Source: Melioribacter sp051488665 (GTDB taxonomy: Bacteria; Bacteroidota; Ignavibacteria; Ignavibacteriales; Melioribacteraceae). From it: a DNA stretch of 64,000 nt. The notes under the pieces are model-generated. The model was given only the letters and a program-made list of their open reading frames with translations. It made no database searches and was not told the origin of the DNA. The translations under genes were made by a program, and so were the position numbers. Location of the stretch: contig NZ_JBPSEG010000002.1 of the NCBI RefSeq assembly GCF_051488665.1, forward strand, positions 248,001-312,000. The letters are read 5' to 3'. Shown piece by piece: positions 53,886-62,217 of the stretch (positions are counted from its first letter, which is position 1; every line of letters begins with the position of its first letter).

Positions 53886-54019
53886 TGCTCTCTTAAAATA
53901 TTGTGAATTATTAAAAGAAATATAAGAAATACTTATAACTTTCCATTATTATCTCTCGAATACATTAGAAAGAATCAATATATTCGACGTTTAATTTTTG
54001 TCTGAATTTTTTATTGAAG

Positions 54020-54281
54020 CCCTGCTTTTATCATGGTAACGCGCCAATTCTTTAAAAACAAAAAAGGATGATTTCTCATCCTTTTTTAATGGTGGGCAGA
54101 GACCACGCCTCCGTCGTGGTAAACTCCATCTCACCGCCGTATCTTCTTTAAAAACAAAAAAGGATGATTTCTCATCCTTTTTTAATGGTGGGCAGAGACC
54201 ACACCTCCGTCGTGGTAAACTCCATCTCACCGCCGTATCTTCTTTAAAAACAAAAAAGGATGATTTCTCATCCTTTTTTAA
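54020..54281 (-). repeat. Tandem array of partial tRNA-Phe copies with T-loop insertion
   Basis: Two 96-bp units downstream of tRNA-Phe, plus a decayed third at about 54034-54100. On the minus strand each carries CGGCGGT from the tRNA T-arm, an insert with the hairpin ACCACGACGGAGGCGTGGT, TCTCTGCCCACCA (the tRNA 3' end with CCA), and the terminator AAGGATGA/TCATCCTT. Marker positions are 54101 and 54197, and 54293 in the intact gene. The first unit has CCACGCC and the second CCACACC. A 107-codon frame across it is a repeat artefact. Confidence 0.87.
54242..54281 (-). terminator. Terminator of tRNA-Phe
   Basis: AAAAAAGGATGA-GAAA-TCATCCTTTTTT, a 12-bp perfect stem with a GAAA tetraloop and a T-run, starting 2 nt after the encoded CCA. 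Identical copies follow each partial tRNA in the array. Confidence 0.85.
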
Positions 54282-54284
54282 TGG

Positions 54285-54357
54285 TGGGCAGAGACGGAAT
54301 CGAACCGCCGACACAAGGATTTTCAGTCCTTTGCTCTACCGACTGAGCTATCTGCCC
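54285..54357 (-). tRNA. tRNA-Phe (anticodon GAA)
   Basis: 73 nt: acceptor GGGCAGA/TCTGCCC, D-arm with AGCTCAGTCGGTAGAGC, anticodon stem AAGGA/TCCTT around CTGAAAA, T-arm GGCGGTTCGATTCCGTC, discriminator A, with CCA encoded directly after it (54282-54284). It lies 84 nt downstream of the carbamoyltransferase gene on the same strand. A 7-bp hairpin TTGCCAC/GTGGCAA stands between them. Confidence 0.96.
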
Positions 54358-54441
54358 AACCTAAAACAGCATATTGCCACTAAATTGTGGCAACAAATCT
54401 ATAGAAAAAGAGAAATAAAATCAAAACATTTTCGCACAAAA

Positions 54442-55374
54442 TTACATTACGAGAGCCATAATTGCTTTTTGTACGTGCAATCTGTTTTCGGCTTCGTCGA
54501 AGACTACGGAGTTAGCAGAGTCGATTACATAGTCAGTCACTTCGTCGCCTCTGTGAGCGGGCAAACAATGCATAAACAAATAATCGTCTTTTGCATTTTT
54601 AACCAACTCGCTGTTGACCTGATATTTTTCAAAATGTTTGCGGCGCTCGTTAGCTTCAGCTTCCTGTCCCATGCTTGCCCATACGTCTGTGTAAACAATG
54701 TCTGCGTCTTTTACGGCTTCTACCGGGTCGGAAGTAATAATGATTTTACTTCCCATGTAATCCGCATTCTTTTGGGAATTATCCACTATTTCTTTCTTGG
54801 GCGTATAACCGGATGGAGAAGCTATTGCAATATCCATTCCGACTTTCGAACAGCCGTGAAGCAACGAGTGAGCCATATTGTTGCCGTCTCCGATATAAGC
54901 GAGTTTTAATCCCTGCAGTTTTCTTTTCTTTTCAAGAATCGTAAAAAGATCGGTCAATACCTGACAGGGATGGAGCAAATCCGTTAAACCGTTGATTACC
55001 GGGATATCCGCGTATTTGGCTAACTCAATTACATCGTCATGCGAAAATGTTCTGATCATAATACCGTCGAGATATCTCGACAACACTTTTGCCGTGTCGT
55101 GAATATTTTCGGACTTTCCGAGCTGCAAATCGTCCGGTCCGAAATAAAGCCCTAGACCGCCCAACTGGTAAATTCCGGTTTCAAAAGATATTCTGGTTCT
55201 TGTCGAACGTTTATGAAAAATCATACCGAGCGTTTTGCCTTCCAGCAGTCGATGAGGCTCGCCGGTTAATTGCTTTTCCTTCAAAGTTTTCGACAAGTCG
55301 AATATTTGATAAATTTCTTCTAATGTTAAATCGTTGATGGAAATTAAATCTTTCCCTTTCATGTTGATTGCCAT
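54442..55374 (-). CDS. argF: Ornithine carbamoyltransferase
   Basis: 310 residues. Carbamoyl-phosphate site STRTRISFETG (about 56-66), DLLHPCQVLTDL, the aspartate/ornithine-specificity region and HCLPAHRGDEVTDYVID (C-terminal) match ornithine carbamoyltransferases rather than aspartate ones. AGGTGACTT precedes the ATG. Beside carbamate kinase (46 nt upstream) it may work in the catabolic direction, splitting citrulline to ornithine and carbamoyl phosphate; an anabolic role cannot be excluded. No arginine deiminase gene is in the window. Confidence 0.88.
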   Translation of the reverse strand: MAINMKGKDLISINDLTLEEIYQIFDLSKTLKEKQLTGEPHRLLEGKTLGMIFHKRSTRTRISFETGIYQLGGLGLYFGPDDLQLGKSENIHDTAKVLSRYLDGIMIRTFSHDDVIELAKYADIPVINGLTDLLHPCQVLTDLFTILEKKRKLQGLKLAYIGDGNNMAHSLLHGCSKVGMDIAIASPSGYTPKKEIVDNSQKNADYMGSKIIITSDPVEAVKDADIVYTDVWASMGQEAEANERRKHFEKYQVNSELVKNAKDDYLFMHCLPAHRGDEVTDYVIDSANSVVFDEAENRLHVQKAIMALVM

Positions 55375-55420
55375 AAGTCACCTGAAATTTTAATTTAATG
55401 CAAAAATAAAAAAGATTTGG

Positions 55421-56368
55421 TTAGGACGGAATAATTCTTGTCCCGCAATTCTCTTTTTCTATTTCTTCTTCGTTTGTAATAACTGCTTCGTTGCCTGTTT
55501 TTTCTACAAATTGAATGGCGGCGAGAATTTTCGGGCCCATGCTTCCTGGCGGAAATTGTCCTTCGTCGTATAATTTTTTGGCTTCTGTAACGGTTAATTT
55601 ATCGAGCTGCTTCTGATTTTCCTTTTTGTAATTTATATAGACCTTCGGCACGTCCGTAATGATGTAAAAACGGTCGGCTTTTATTTCGCTTGCCAGAAGT
55701 CCCGACGCCAGGTCTTTGTCGATAACAGCTTCGATGGCTTCAAGATATTTCGTATCCTGATGCCAGTAGACGGGTATTCCTCCGCCGCCCACGCCAATTA
55801 CGATATGACCTCGTTCGACCATTTCTTTTATTACCTGCTTATTCATAATATCGACAGGCTTGGGCGAAGGCACAACTCTTCTCCATCCTCTTTTGGCTGA
55901 ATCTTCTTTGAATATCCAACCTTTCCGCGCGGATAAATCGTCGGCTTCTTCTTTTGAATAAAATCTGCCGATCGGTTTTGTCGGATTTTGAAACGCCGGG
56001 TCGTTGATGTCAATAAGAACCTGAGTAATAATCGCCAGGACGTTCCTTTGAATGTCCGTCTTACTCATGGCGTTTCTCATTTGCCTTTCAATCATGTAGC
56101 CGATTCCTCCCTGGGAATCGGCTACGCAAATATCTAAAGGCATTTTGGGAATATTGAATTGATTGTAGCCGGCTTCGTTTCTCAGCAATATATTGCCGAC
56201 TTGAGGACCATTGCCGTGAGTAAGAACGAGATTATAACCGTTCCGTAACAGACCGATCAATTTTTCGCACGTTTCAAGCGTATGCTTTTCCTGTTGCTCG
56301 ATTGTTCCGGTTTCGTCCCCCCTCAGCAGGGCATTACCGCCCAATGCGACAACGGCTATTTTATTCAT
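55421..56368 (-). CDS. arcC: Carbamate kinase
   Basis: 315 residues from the ATG at 56366-56368 (NKIAVVALGGNALLR), which overlaps the stop of the upstream GTPase gene as ATGA; a longer frame upstream is only read-through. Amino-acid-kinase motifs include LVLTHGNGPQVGNILLR, ICVADSQGGIGYMIERQM, VIGVGGGGIPVYW and DKDLASGLLASEIKAD. It converts carbamoyl phosphate and ADP to ATP, ammonia and CO2. With the carbamoyltransferase it would give ATP from citrulline. Confidence 0.92.
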   Translation of the reverse strand: MNKIAVVALGGNALLRGDETGTIEQQEKHTLETCEKLIGLLRNGYNLVLTHGNGPQVGNILLRNEAGYNQFNIPKMPLDICVADSQGGIGYMIERQMRNAMSKTDIQRNVLAIITQVLIDINDPAFQNPTKPIGRFYSKEEADDLSARKGWIFKEDSAKRGWRRVVPSPKPVDIMNKQVIKEMVERGHIVIGVGGGGIPVYWHQDTKYLEAIEAVIDKDLASGLLASEIKADRFYIITDVPKVYINYKKENQKQLDKLTVTEAKKLYDEGQFPPGSMGPKILAAIQFVEKTGNEAVITNEEEIEKENCGTRIIPS

Positions 56369-57684
56369 AACAATCCTTTTGACCTTAACACGGACTCTAA
56401 AGTATTTTCGCCTTTTTCGTCGAGTTCGTACATTACTCTCGTTGTCGGTTTGTTTATTTTGAGTATTCGTCCAAGATCTATCGGAGTGCCGATTACAACC
56501 GAGTCGCAATCGGTGCGGTTAATTGTTTCTTCAAGATCTTTAATTTGCTGTTCGCCGTAACCCATTGCCGGCAAAAGAACGCCGATATTCGGATATTTTT
56601 TGTAAGTGTCTGCAATCGACTTAACGGTGTAAGGTCTGGGATCGACTATTTCTTTTGCATTCAGCTTTTGGGCTATTACGGTGCCGGCTCCGTACTTCAT
56701 TTCCCCGTGAGTCAAAGTCGGACCGTCTTCAACAACCAGAACGCGTTTTCCGGTTATCAACTCTGGTTTATCGACTGTAATGGGAGAAGCCGCTTCGATT
56801 ATAACCGCATTCGGATTTACATTGCGGACGTTTTCCCTTACCGTTTCGATGCCTTCTTTTGTTGCCGAATCGATTTTATTTATGATAACGGCATCGGCCA
56901 TTCGAAGCGAAGTATTGCCCGGATAATATCTCAATTCGTGACCCGGACGATGCGGATCGACAACGGTGAAAGTAAGGTCGGAATGATAAAACGACATATC
57001 GTTATTGCCGCCGTCCCAGAGAATTATGTCAGCTTCCTGTTCGGCTTGTCTTAGAATTGCTTCGTAATCGACTCCCGCATAAATTACGCCGCCTCTTGCA
57101 ATATGAGGTTCGTATTCTTCGCGCTCTTCAATTGTGCATTCATATTTATCCAGATCTTCGTAGGATGCAAAACGCTGTACTTTTTGTTTAACAAGGTCGC
57201 CGTATGGCATAGGATGACGAATTGCCACAACTTTCTTTCCCGCTTCCGACAATAATTTTACTATTTTTCTGGAAGTCTGAGATTTACCGCATCCGGTTCT
57301 TACGGCAAGCACCGATACAACCGGTTTGCTGCTTTTAATCATAGTTTCCTGAGCGCCCATTAATCTGAACGATGCGCCGGCGGCATTAACAATCGACGCT
57401 TTAGTCATCACGTACTCAAAAGGCACATCCGAATAAGCGAAGACGACTTCATCGGCTTTGAGTGTTTTGATTAAATCGACAAGTTCGCTCTCGTCGTATA
57501 TTTTAATACCGTCGGGATAAAGCTTGCCCGCCAATTCCGCGGGATAAACTCTTCCTTCGATATTGGGAATCTGTGTTGCCGTAAAAGCGACAACTTCGTA
57601 ATTTTCATTGTCCCTGAAATAGACATTGAAGTTATGGAAATCGCGTCCGGCTGCGCCCATAATAATTACTTTTCTTTTAGTCAT
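56365..57684 (-). CDS. P-loop GTPase/ATPase annotated elsewhere as cyclic 2,3-diphosphoglycerate synthetase-like
   Basis: 439 residues, cytoplasmic. An N-terminal Rossmann-like part (KVIIMGAAGRDFHNFNVYFR) is followed by a P-loop VRTGCGKSQTSRKIV near 130 and SIMIBI-type features DIILWDGGNNDMSF and ADAVIINKID. Proteins of this type are called cyclic 2,3-diphosphoglycerate synthetase-like, but in bacteria they recur beside carbamate kinase and carbamoyltransferase, so the archaeal function is doubtful. It overlaps arcC by 4 nt and follows glmS by 17 nt, indicating a joint function in nitrogen metabolism that is still open. Confidence 0.75.
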   Translation of the reverse strand: MTKRKVIIMGAAGRDFHNFNVYFRDNENYEVVAFTATQIPNIEGRVYPAELAGKLYPDGIKIYDESELVDLIKTLKADEVVFAYSDVPFEYVMTKASIVNAAGASFRLMGAQETMIKSSKPVVSVLAVRTGCGKSQTSRKIVKLLSEAGKKVVAIRHPMPYGDLVKQKVQRFASYEDLDKYECTIEEREEYEPHIARGGVIYAGVDYEAILRQAEQEADIILWDGGNNDMSFYHSDLTFTVVDPHRPGHELRYYPGNTSLRMADAVIINKIDSATKEGIETVRENVRNVNPNAVIIEAASPITVDKPELITGKRVLVVEDGPTLTHGEMKYGAGTVIAQKLNAKEIVDPRPYTVKSIADTYKKYPNIGVLLPAMGYGEQQIKDLEETINRTDCDSVVIGTPIDLGRILKINKPTTRVMYELDEKGENTLESVLRSKGLL

Positions 57685-57701
57685 ACTACACCTCAGTTTA
57701 T

Positions 57702-59534
57702 TTATTCTACAGTTACGCTTTTAGCCAAATTTCTGGGTTGATCTACATTCAATCCTCTCTTTACAGCCACATGATATGCAAGCAGCTGAAGCGGAATAAC
57801 GCTTAGTATCGGTTGAAGCATATTAATTGTTTTAGGCACTCTTATAACGTGGTCGACCAATTTCTCAATATAATCGTCGTCTTCGTTAACAATAGCCAGA
57901 ATTCTTCCCTTGCGGGCTTTAACTTCCTCGATGTTGCTGATAACTTTATCGTAAACAGCATCTTTGGTTGCAATAAAAACAACCGGCATATTTTCGTCTA
58001 TCAATGCAATCGGTCCGTGTTTCATTTCGGCTGCGGGATAACCTTCCGCGTGTATGTAGGATATTTCTTTCAGCTTGAGAGCTCCTTCCAGAGCGACGGG
58101 GAAATTATATCCTCGTCCCAAATAAAGGAAGTTTCTGCACGACATATACTCTTCGGCAATTTTTTCTATCTGGTCGTTCGATTCAAGAATTTTTTTAACT
58201 TTTTCGGGCAGCGATTGCATTTCGCGTATAATGTTTTGACCTTCAATAAGACTCAGATTTTTCTTGCGCGCAAGCAACAAAGTAATCAATGAGAGAACCA
58301 CCAACTGGGAAGTAAACGCTTTGGTCGACGCCACTCCTATTTCGGGACCCGCGTGTATATAAACGCCGGCGTTGCTTTCTCGAGCAATCGAGCTTCCGAC
58401 AACGTTACAAATACCGAGGCAGAGCGCGCCCTTTTTCTTAGCCTCCTTGAGCGAAGCCAACGTATCCGCGGTTTCGCCGCTTTGGGATATAAAGATTACG
58501 GTATCTTCGGGACGAATTATCGGGTGTCTGTAACGGAACTCAGAGGCATATTCGACTTCCACCGGAATGCCCGCATATTCCTCAAGCATATACTCGCCCA
58601 CAAGCCCCGCATGCCAGGATGTGCCGCACGCCGAAATAATAATTCTTTGCGATCGTACAATCCTGTCCTCGTATCCCTGAAGTCCGCCGAGTTTGGAAAT
58701 TCCTTCTTCGAAGAGCAATCTGCCTCGCATCGAATTAAATATCGAATCGGGCTGTTCCATTATTTCTTTGAGCATATAATGCGGGTAACCGCCTTTTGTT
58801 ATTTCGTCGACGTTCATGTCGACCTTGTGAATTTCTTTGATAATTTCTTCGTCGTGAATTGTTTTTGCGTGGAAATGGTCTTTATAGATTTCGGCAATTT
58901 CGCCGTCTTCAAGATAAACGACCTGACTGGTATGAACAATCAGAGCATTCACGTCGGAAGCGATAAAATTTTCGTTTTTCCCTATCCCGATTACCAGAGG
59001 CGAACCTTTTCTTGCGGCGATAATTTTGTCGGGTTCTCCTTTGTATATGACGGCGAGCCCGTAAGTGCCTTCAACTTCGTTGAGCGCGTAGCGTACCGCC
59101 TGGAATAAATTATTTTTCAGTTTCAGGTAATAATCGATTAGATGCGCCAGAACTTCGGTGTCGGTTTCGCTGACGAAAGTATAGCCTTCATTAATCAAAT
59201 TATTTTTTAGCGTGGAGTAATTTTCAATAATGCCGTTATGAATAATAAAAAGAGTTTGCTCTTTATTGCTATGGGGATGCGCGTTTGTAACGCTCGGCTC
59301 GCCGTGAGTAGCCCAACGGGTATGACCGATGCCCAAATTAGCGGATATATTTTGTGAATAGACGTTTTTTTCCAGCTCGGAAACTTTGCCCTTTGTTTTG
59401 ATTGCCCTGCATTCTTCCCGACCGACAACAGCGATTCCCGCCGAGTCGTAACCCCGGTACTCCAAGCGTTTGAGCCCCTCGATTAAAATAGGAACGCAAT
59501 TCTTGTCGCCAATATAGCCAACAATACCACACAT
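57702..59534 (-). CDS. glmS: Glutamine-fructose-6-phosphate aminotransferase (isomerizing)
   Basis: 610 residues. After Met removal Cys2 is the glutaminase nucleophile (CGIVGYIGD). The N-terminal Ntn domain has GHTRWATHGEPS; two SIS domains follow (SQSGETADTLASLKEAKKKG, GRGYNFPVALEGALKLKE) and the protein ends DQPRNLAKSVTVE as GlmS proteins do. It makes glucosamine-6-phosphate for the cell wall and lipopolysaccharide. The 200 nt upstream contain a GGAG site but no sequence that I can fold into the glmS ribozyme. It leads the glmS-GTPase-arcC-argF operon. Confidence 0.96.
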   Translation of the reverse strand: MCGIVGYIGDKNCVPILIEGLKRLEYRGYDSAGIAVVGREECRAIKTKGKVSELEKNVYSQNISANLGIGHTRWATHGEPSVTNAHPHSNKEQTLFIIHNGIIENYSTLKNNLINEGYTFVSETDTEVLAHLIDYYLKLKNNLFQAVRYALNEVEGTYGLAVIYKGEPDKIIAARKGSPLVIGIGKNENFIASDVNALIVHTSQVVYLEDGEIAEIYKDHFHAKTIHDEEIIKEIHKVDMNVDEITKGGYPHYMLKEIMEQPDSIFNSMRGRLLFEEGISKLGGLQGYEDRIVRSQRIIISACGTSWHAGLVGEYMLEEYAGIPVEVEYASEFRYRHPIIRPEDTVIFISQSGETADTLASLKEAKKKGALCLGICNVVGSSIARESNAGVYIHAGPEIGVASTKAFTSQLVVLSLITLLLARKKNLSLIEGQNIIREMQSLPEKVKKILESNDQIEKIAEEYMSCRNFLYLGRGYNFPVALEGALKLKEISYIHAEGYPAAEMKHGPIALIDENMPVVFIATKDAVYDKVISNIEEVKARKGRILAIVNEDDDYIEKLVDHVIRVPKTINMLQPILSVIPLQLLAYHVAVKRGLNVDQPRNLAKSVTVE

Positions 59535-59736
59535 AGATGGTTCTCCTATGTTTTGATTAAATAAAAATGATTTTCAATATAAGGAAATTAGTGGTCAGGG
59601 CAAGGACGCAACAGAAGGAGTTCCGAGGAAATAAAGAGTCTGTTTGTTTTATGAGGGTGCTTAATTAACATATTCGCAAAAATTTGTTATCAGAATTTAT
59701 AAAAAATCTTTGTGAATAGTCAATACCGCCCTTAAA

Positions 59737-60291
59737 TCAATCCCATGGATTTCTCTTATAAAGATTATTCAACGGATGAAGTTCTTTTCGCCCGTCGGCA
59801 TATACGGCTACCCATTCAGCCAGGCGTTTTCCTAAACGTCGACACGCTTCAATTTCTTTATCGAGTCTCGGTTCGCCGGCTTGAACGGCTCCGTAATGAG
59901 CGGTAAACTGATGACCGCTATAATCAGTAACGCCGAATACCAGAAATCCGTAATTCATCAAAACCGTCAGAATCGACATACAGGTTAATTCGCCGCCGCC
60001 TCCCCAGCCTCCCTGGGAACTGAATGCGCAGCCGATTTTACCGTCGATTCTTTGCCAATCCGGGAGCAAATCTTCCCAGAATTTTTTCATCCCGGAAGAT
60101 AGAATTCCCAGATGAGTCGGCGAACCGACAGCCACTCCGTCGCACCAAATTATATCCTCTCTCGAAGCGGTATTGGTGTCTTTCAATCGAATTTCGGTGT
60201 CCGGAATTTGCGAAGCTCCTTCCGCAACGTACTTAGCCATTTTTTCCGTATTGCCGTCCTTGCTGTAATACAGGATAAGTACTTTGCCCAT
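59737..60291 (-). CDS. Flavodoxin-like NAD(P)H:quinone oxidoreductase (WrbA-type)
   Basis: 184 residues. FMN phosphate loop YYSKDGNTEKMAKYV (9-23), AVGSPTHLGILSSGMKKFWE and the GGWGGGGELTCMSIL segment match the WrbA/flavodoxin_2 group of two-electron quinone reductases. It lies between nuoF (75 nt away) and glmS on the same strand. It may use NAD(P)H to keep quinones reduced. It is not a complex I subunit. Confidence 0.82.
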   Translation of the reverse strand: MGKVLILYYSKDGNTEKMAKYVAEGASQIPDTEIRLKDTNTASREDIIWCDGVAVGSPTHLGILSSGMKKFWEDLLPDWQRIDGKIGCAFSSQGGWGGGGELTCMSILTVLMNYGFLVFGVTDYSGHQFTAHYGAVQAGEPRLDKEIEACRRLGKRLAEWVAVYADGRKELHPLNNLYKRNPWD

Positions 60292-60366
60292 CTCTGCCCT
60301 GAGAAATTTTTTTGTATAAAAATTTTTAAAATGCCCTGCAATTCAAGCAGTTACAGATAAAAAGTC

Positions 60367-61695
60367 TTATGATTTCAAAACTATATCGTCGAGAGAAATT
60401 TTAGTAAATCTCATTGAATGCACTTTGTTCGGAACAGGGATTACAACCTGAGGCTTAACATATTTTTCGAACTCGTCTCTGAATCTCTGAATCATAAATT
60501 TAACCGGCCATGCGGCGGCGTCTCCGAGAGCGCAAATCGTATTTCCTTCGATATTCTGAGCGACGCTTACCAACAAATCGAGGTCTTTCGAAGTGCCATT
60601 ACCCTGGTCAATTCTTTTCAGAATTTTTTCCATCCATCCTGTGCCTTCGCGGCACGGCGTACACTGTCCGCAACTTTCGTGATGATAGAAGTGAGTAATT
60701 CTTAGCAAAACTTTGAGGAGGTTAGTATCCTCGTCCATAACGATAACGCCGCCCGTACCGATAGCCGAGCCTGCTTCTTTAAGCGATTCGGCGTCCATTC
60801 TTATTCCTTCTAGTTGGTCTCCTCTCAGCGGAGGCATAGAAGAACCGCCCGGAATAACGCATTTTATTTTCTTATTGCCCGGCACGCCTCCCGCTACATC
60901 GTAAATTAATTCCGTTAACAAAATACCCGTAGGCAATTCATAAACGCCGGGTTTGTTTACATGTCCGCTAATGCCAAACAGCAGAGTGCCGGGATGTTTC
61001 GGCGCTCCGATTTTGGAGAACCATTCCCACCCCTTCAAAATTATCGGCGGTACGTTTGTAATTGTCTCTACGTTGTTTATTGTAGTAGGGCATCCCCATA
61101 AACCTTTTTGAGCCGGGAAAGGCGGTTTGACGCGCGGATAGCCTCTTTTTCCTTCAATCGAATTCATTAATGAAGATTCTTCACCGCAGATATAAGCGCC
61201 TGCTCCTTTATGAATATATAAATCGCAATGAAAATCGACGCCGAATGTGCTCTTCATTTTTTCGCCGAGATAACCTCTCTCATAAGCCGTATCGATAGCC
61301 TGCTGCATCAATTTAATCCATTTATGGTATTCGCCTCGAATGTAGAGGTATGCGGTTTTTGCTCCAATAGCGTAACAAGCAATGATAGCGCCTTCGATTA
61401 ATTGGAAAGGATTGTATTCGAAAATTTGTCTGTCTTTGAATGAACCGGGTTCGCTTTCATCTCCGTTAATGCAAAGATATTTGGGCATATCCGTAGTCTT
61501 AGGCATAAAGCTCCATTTCAAACCCGTCGAAAACGCCGCGCCGCCTCTTCCTCTCAATCCGGATTTCTTCACATGGTCGATAATATCGTCGGGAGATTGG
61601 GAAAAAGCTTTTTTAGCAGCTTCGAAACCGCCATTCTGAAGATAGACGTCGATTTGATTTAAATTCGGTATTTCGGGTAATACAATTCTTTCCAT
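60367..61695 (-). CDS. nuoF: NADH-quinone oxidoreductase subunit F
   Basis: 442 residues from the ATG at 61693-61695 (a TTG 6 nt earlier is possible). NADH/FMN site: GLRGRGGAAFSTGLKWSFMP and CINGDESEPGSFKDRQI. SLBB domain near 250-290 and the N3 4Fe-4S ligands in ESCGQCTPCREGTGW with the fourth Cys in GNTICALGDA. It is the NADH-oxidising subunit of complex I. It follows nuoE by 11-17 nt. NuoG, H and I do not follow in the window. Confidence 0.96.
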   Translation of the reverse strand: MERIVLPEIPNLNQIDVYLQNGGFEAAKKAFSQSPDDIIDHVKKSGLRGRGGAAFSTGLKWSFMPKTTDMPKYLCINGDESEPGSFKDRQIFEYNPFQLIEGAIIACYAIGAKTAYLYIRGEYHKWIKLMQQAIDTAYERGYLGEKMKSTFGVDFHCDLYIHKGAGAYICGEESSLMNSIEGKRGYPRVKPPFPAQKGLWGCPTTINNVETITNVPPIILKGWEWFSKIGAPKHPGTLLFGISGHVNKPGVYELPTGILLTELIYDVAGGVPGNKKIKCVIPGGSSMPPLRGDQLEGIRMDAESLKEAGSAIGTGGVIVMDEDTNLLKVLLRITHFYHHESCGQCTPCREGTGWMEKILKRIDQGNGTSKDLDLLVSVAQNIEGNTICALGDAAAWPVKFMIQRFRDEFEKYVKPQVVIPVPNKVHSMRFTKISLDDIVLKS

Positions 61696-61712
61696 TATCA
61701 ATAGACCTGATA

Positions 61713-62186
61713 TTATTTCAGAGAATTGAGAATTTCTTCAACTTTTTCTTTTGTCAAATTTTCATAATAATCTTCATTGACCGCAATCATAGGCGCATAG
61801 CCGCATGCGCCCATACATTCTACTTCTTCGATCGAAAACTTCCCGTCGGGTGTCACTTCCATATTATCGATTCCGAGTTTGCTTTTAACCTGTTCCCAAA
61901 TTTCATAACCGCCCCGCAGCATACACGAGACATTCGTGCAAACCTGAATATGATATTTGCCGACGGGTTTAGTATGAAACATAGTATAAAATGTTACGAC
62001 CCCCAGAACGTCCACTTTGTCGATACCGAGCACATCGGCAATTTCAGCCATAACTTCGTTAGTAATATAACCGTTTTGCTCCTGCGCAATATAGATTGCC
62101 GGCATTACGGCAGCTAACGACTCCGGATACTTTTTACGAGCTTCTTCTATTCGCTTGAGATTTTCTTCTGTAAATTTAAAACTCAT
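61713..62186 (-). CDS. nuoE: NADH-quinone oxidoreductase subunit E
   Basis: 157 residues from the ATG at 62184-62186. The thioredoxin-like fold binds the 2Fe-2S cluster N1a with Cys residues in QVCTNVSCMLRGG (C-x4-C) and VECMGACGYAP (C-x3-C). The N-terminal helices (YPESLAAVMPAIYIAQEQNG) are typical. It pairs with NuoF in the NADH dehydrogenase tip. Confidence 0.95.
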   Translation of the reverse strand: MSFKFTEENLKRIEEARKKYPESLAAVMPAIYIAQEQNGYITNEVMAEIADVLGIDKVDVLGVVTFYTMFHTKPVGKYHIQVCTNVSCMLRGGYEIWEQVKSKLGIDNMEVTPDGKFSIEEVECMGACGYAPMIAVNEDYYENLTKEKVEEILNSLK

Positions 62187-62217
62187 ATTCAATTATTCCC
62201 GACAGCTATTTAAATAA

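Noticed and set aside
53991..54314. A 107-codon minus-strand frame made of three near-identical 33-residue repeats
   Set aside because: 96 bp is a multiple of three, so the frame stays open by chance through the tRNA-Phe array and runs into the tRNA itself.
56369..56509. A 47-residue N-terminal extension of carbamate kinase
   Set aside because: The extra codons overlap the P-loop protein gene, are rich in Arg and Lys and unlike the kinase family; the ATGA overlap gives a normal start.
59535..59736. A glmS ribozyme upstream of glmS
   Set aside because: The 200-nt leader does not show the ribozyme's conserved core or paired segments that I could recognise.
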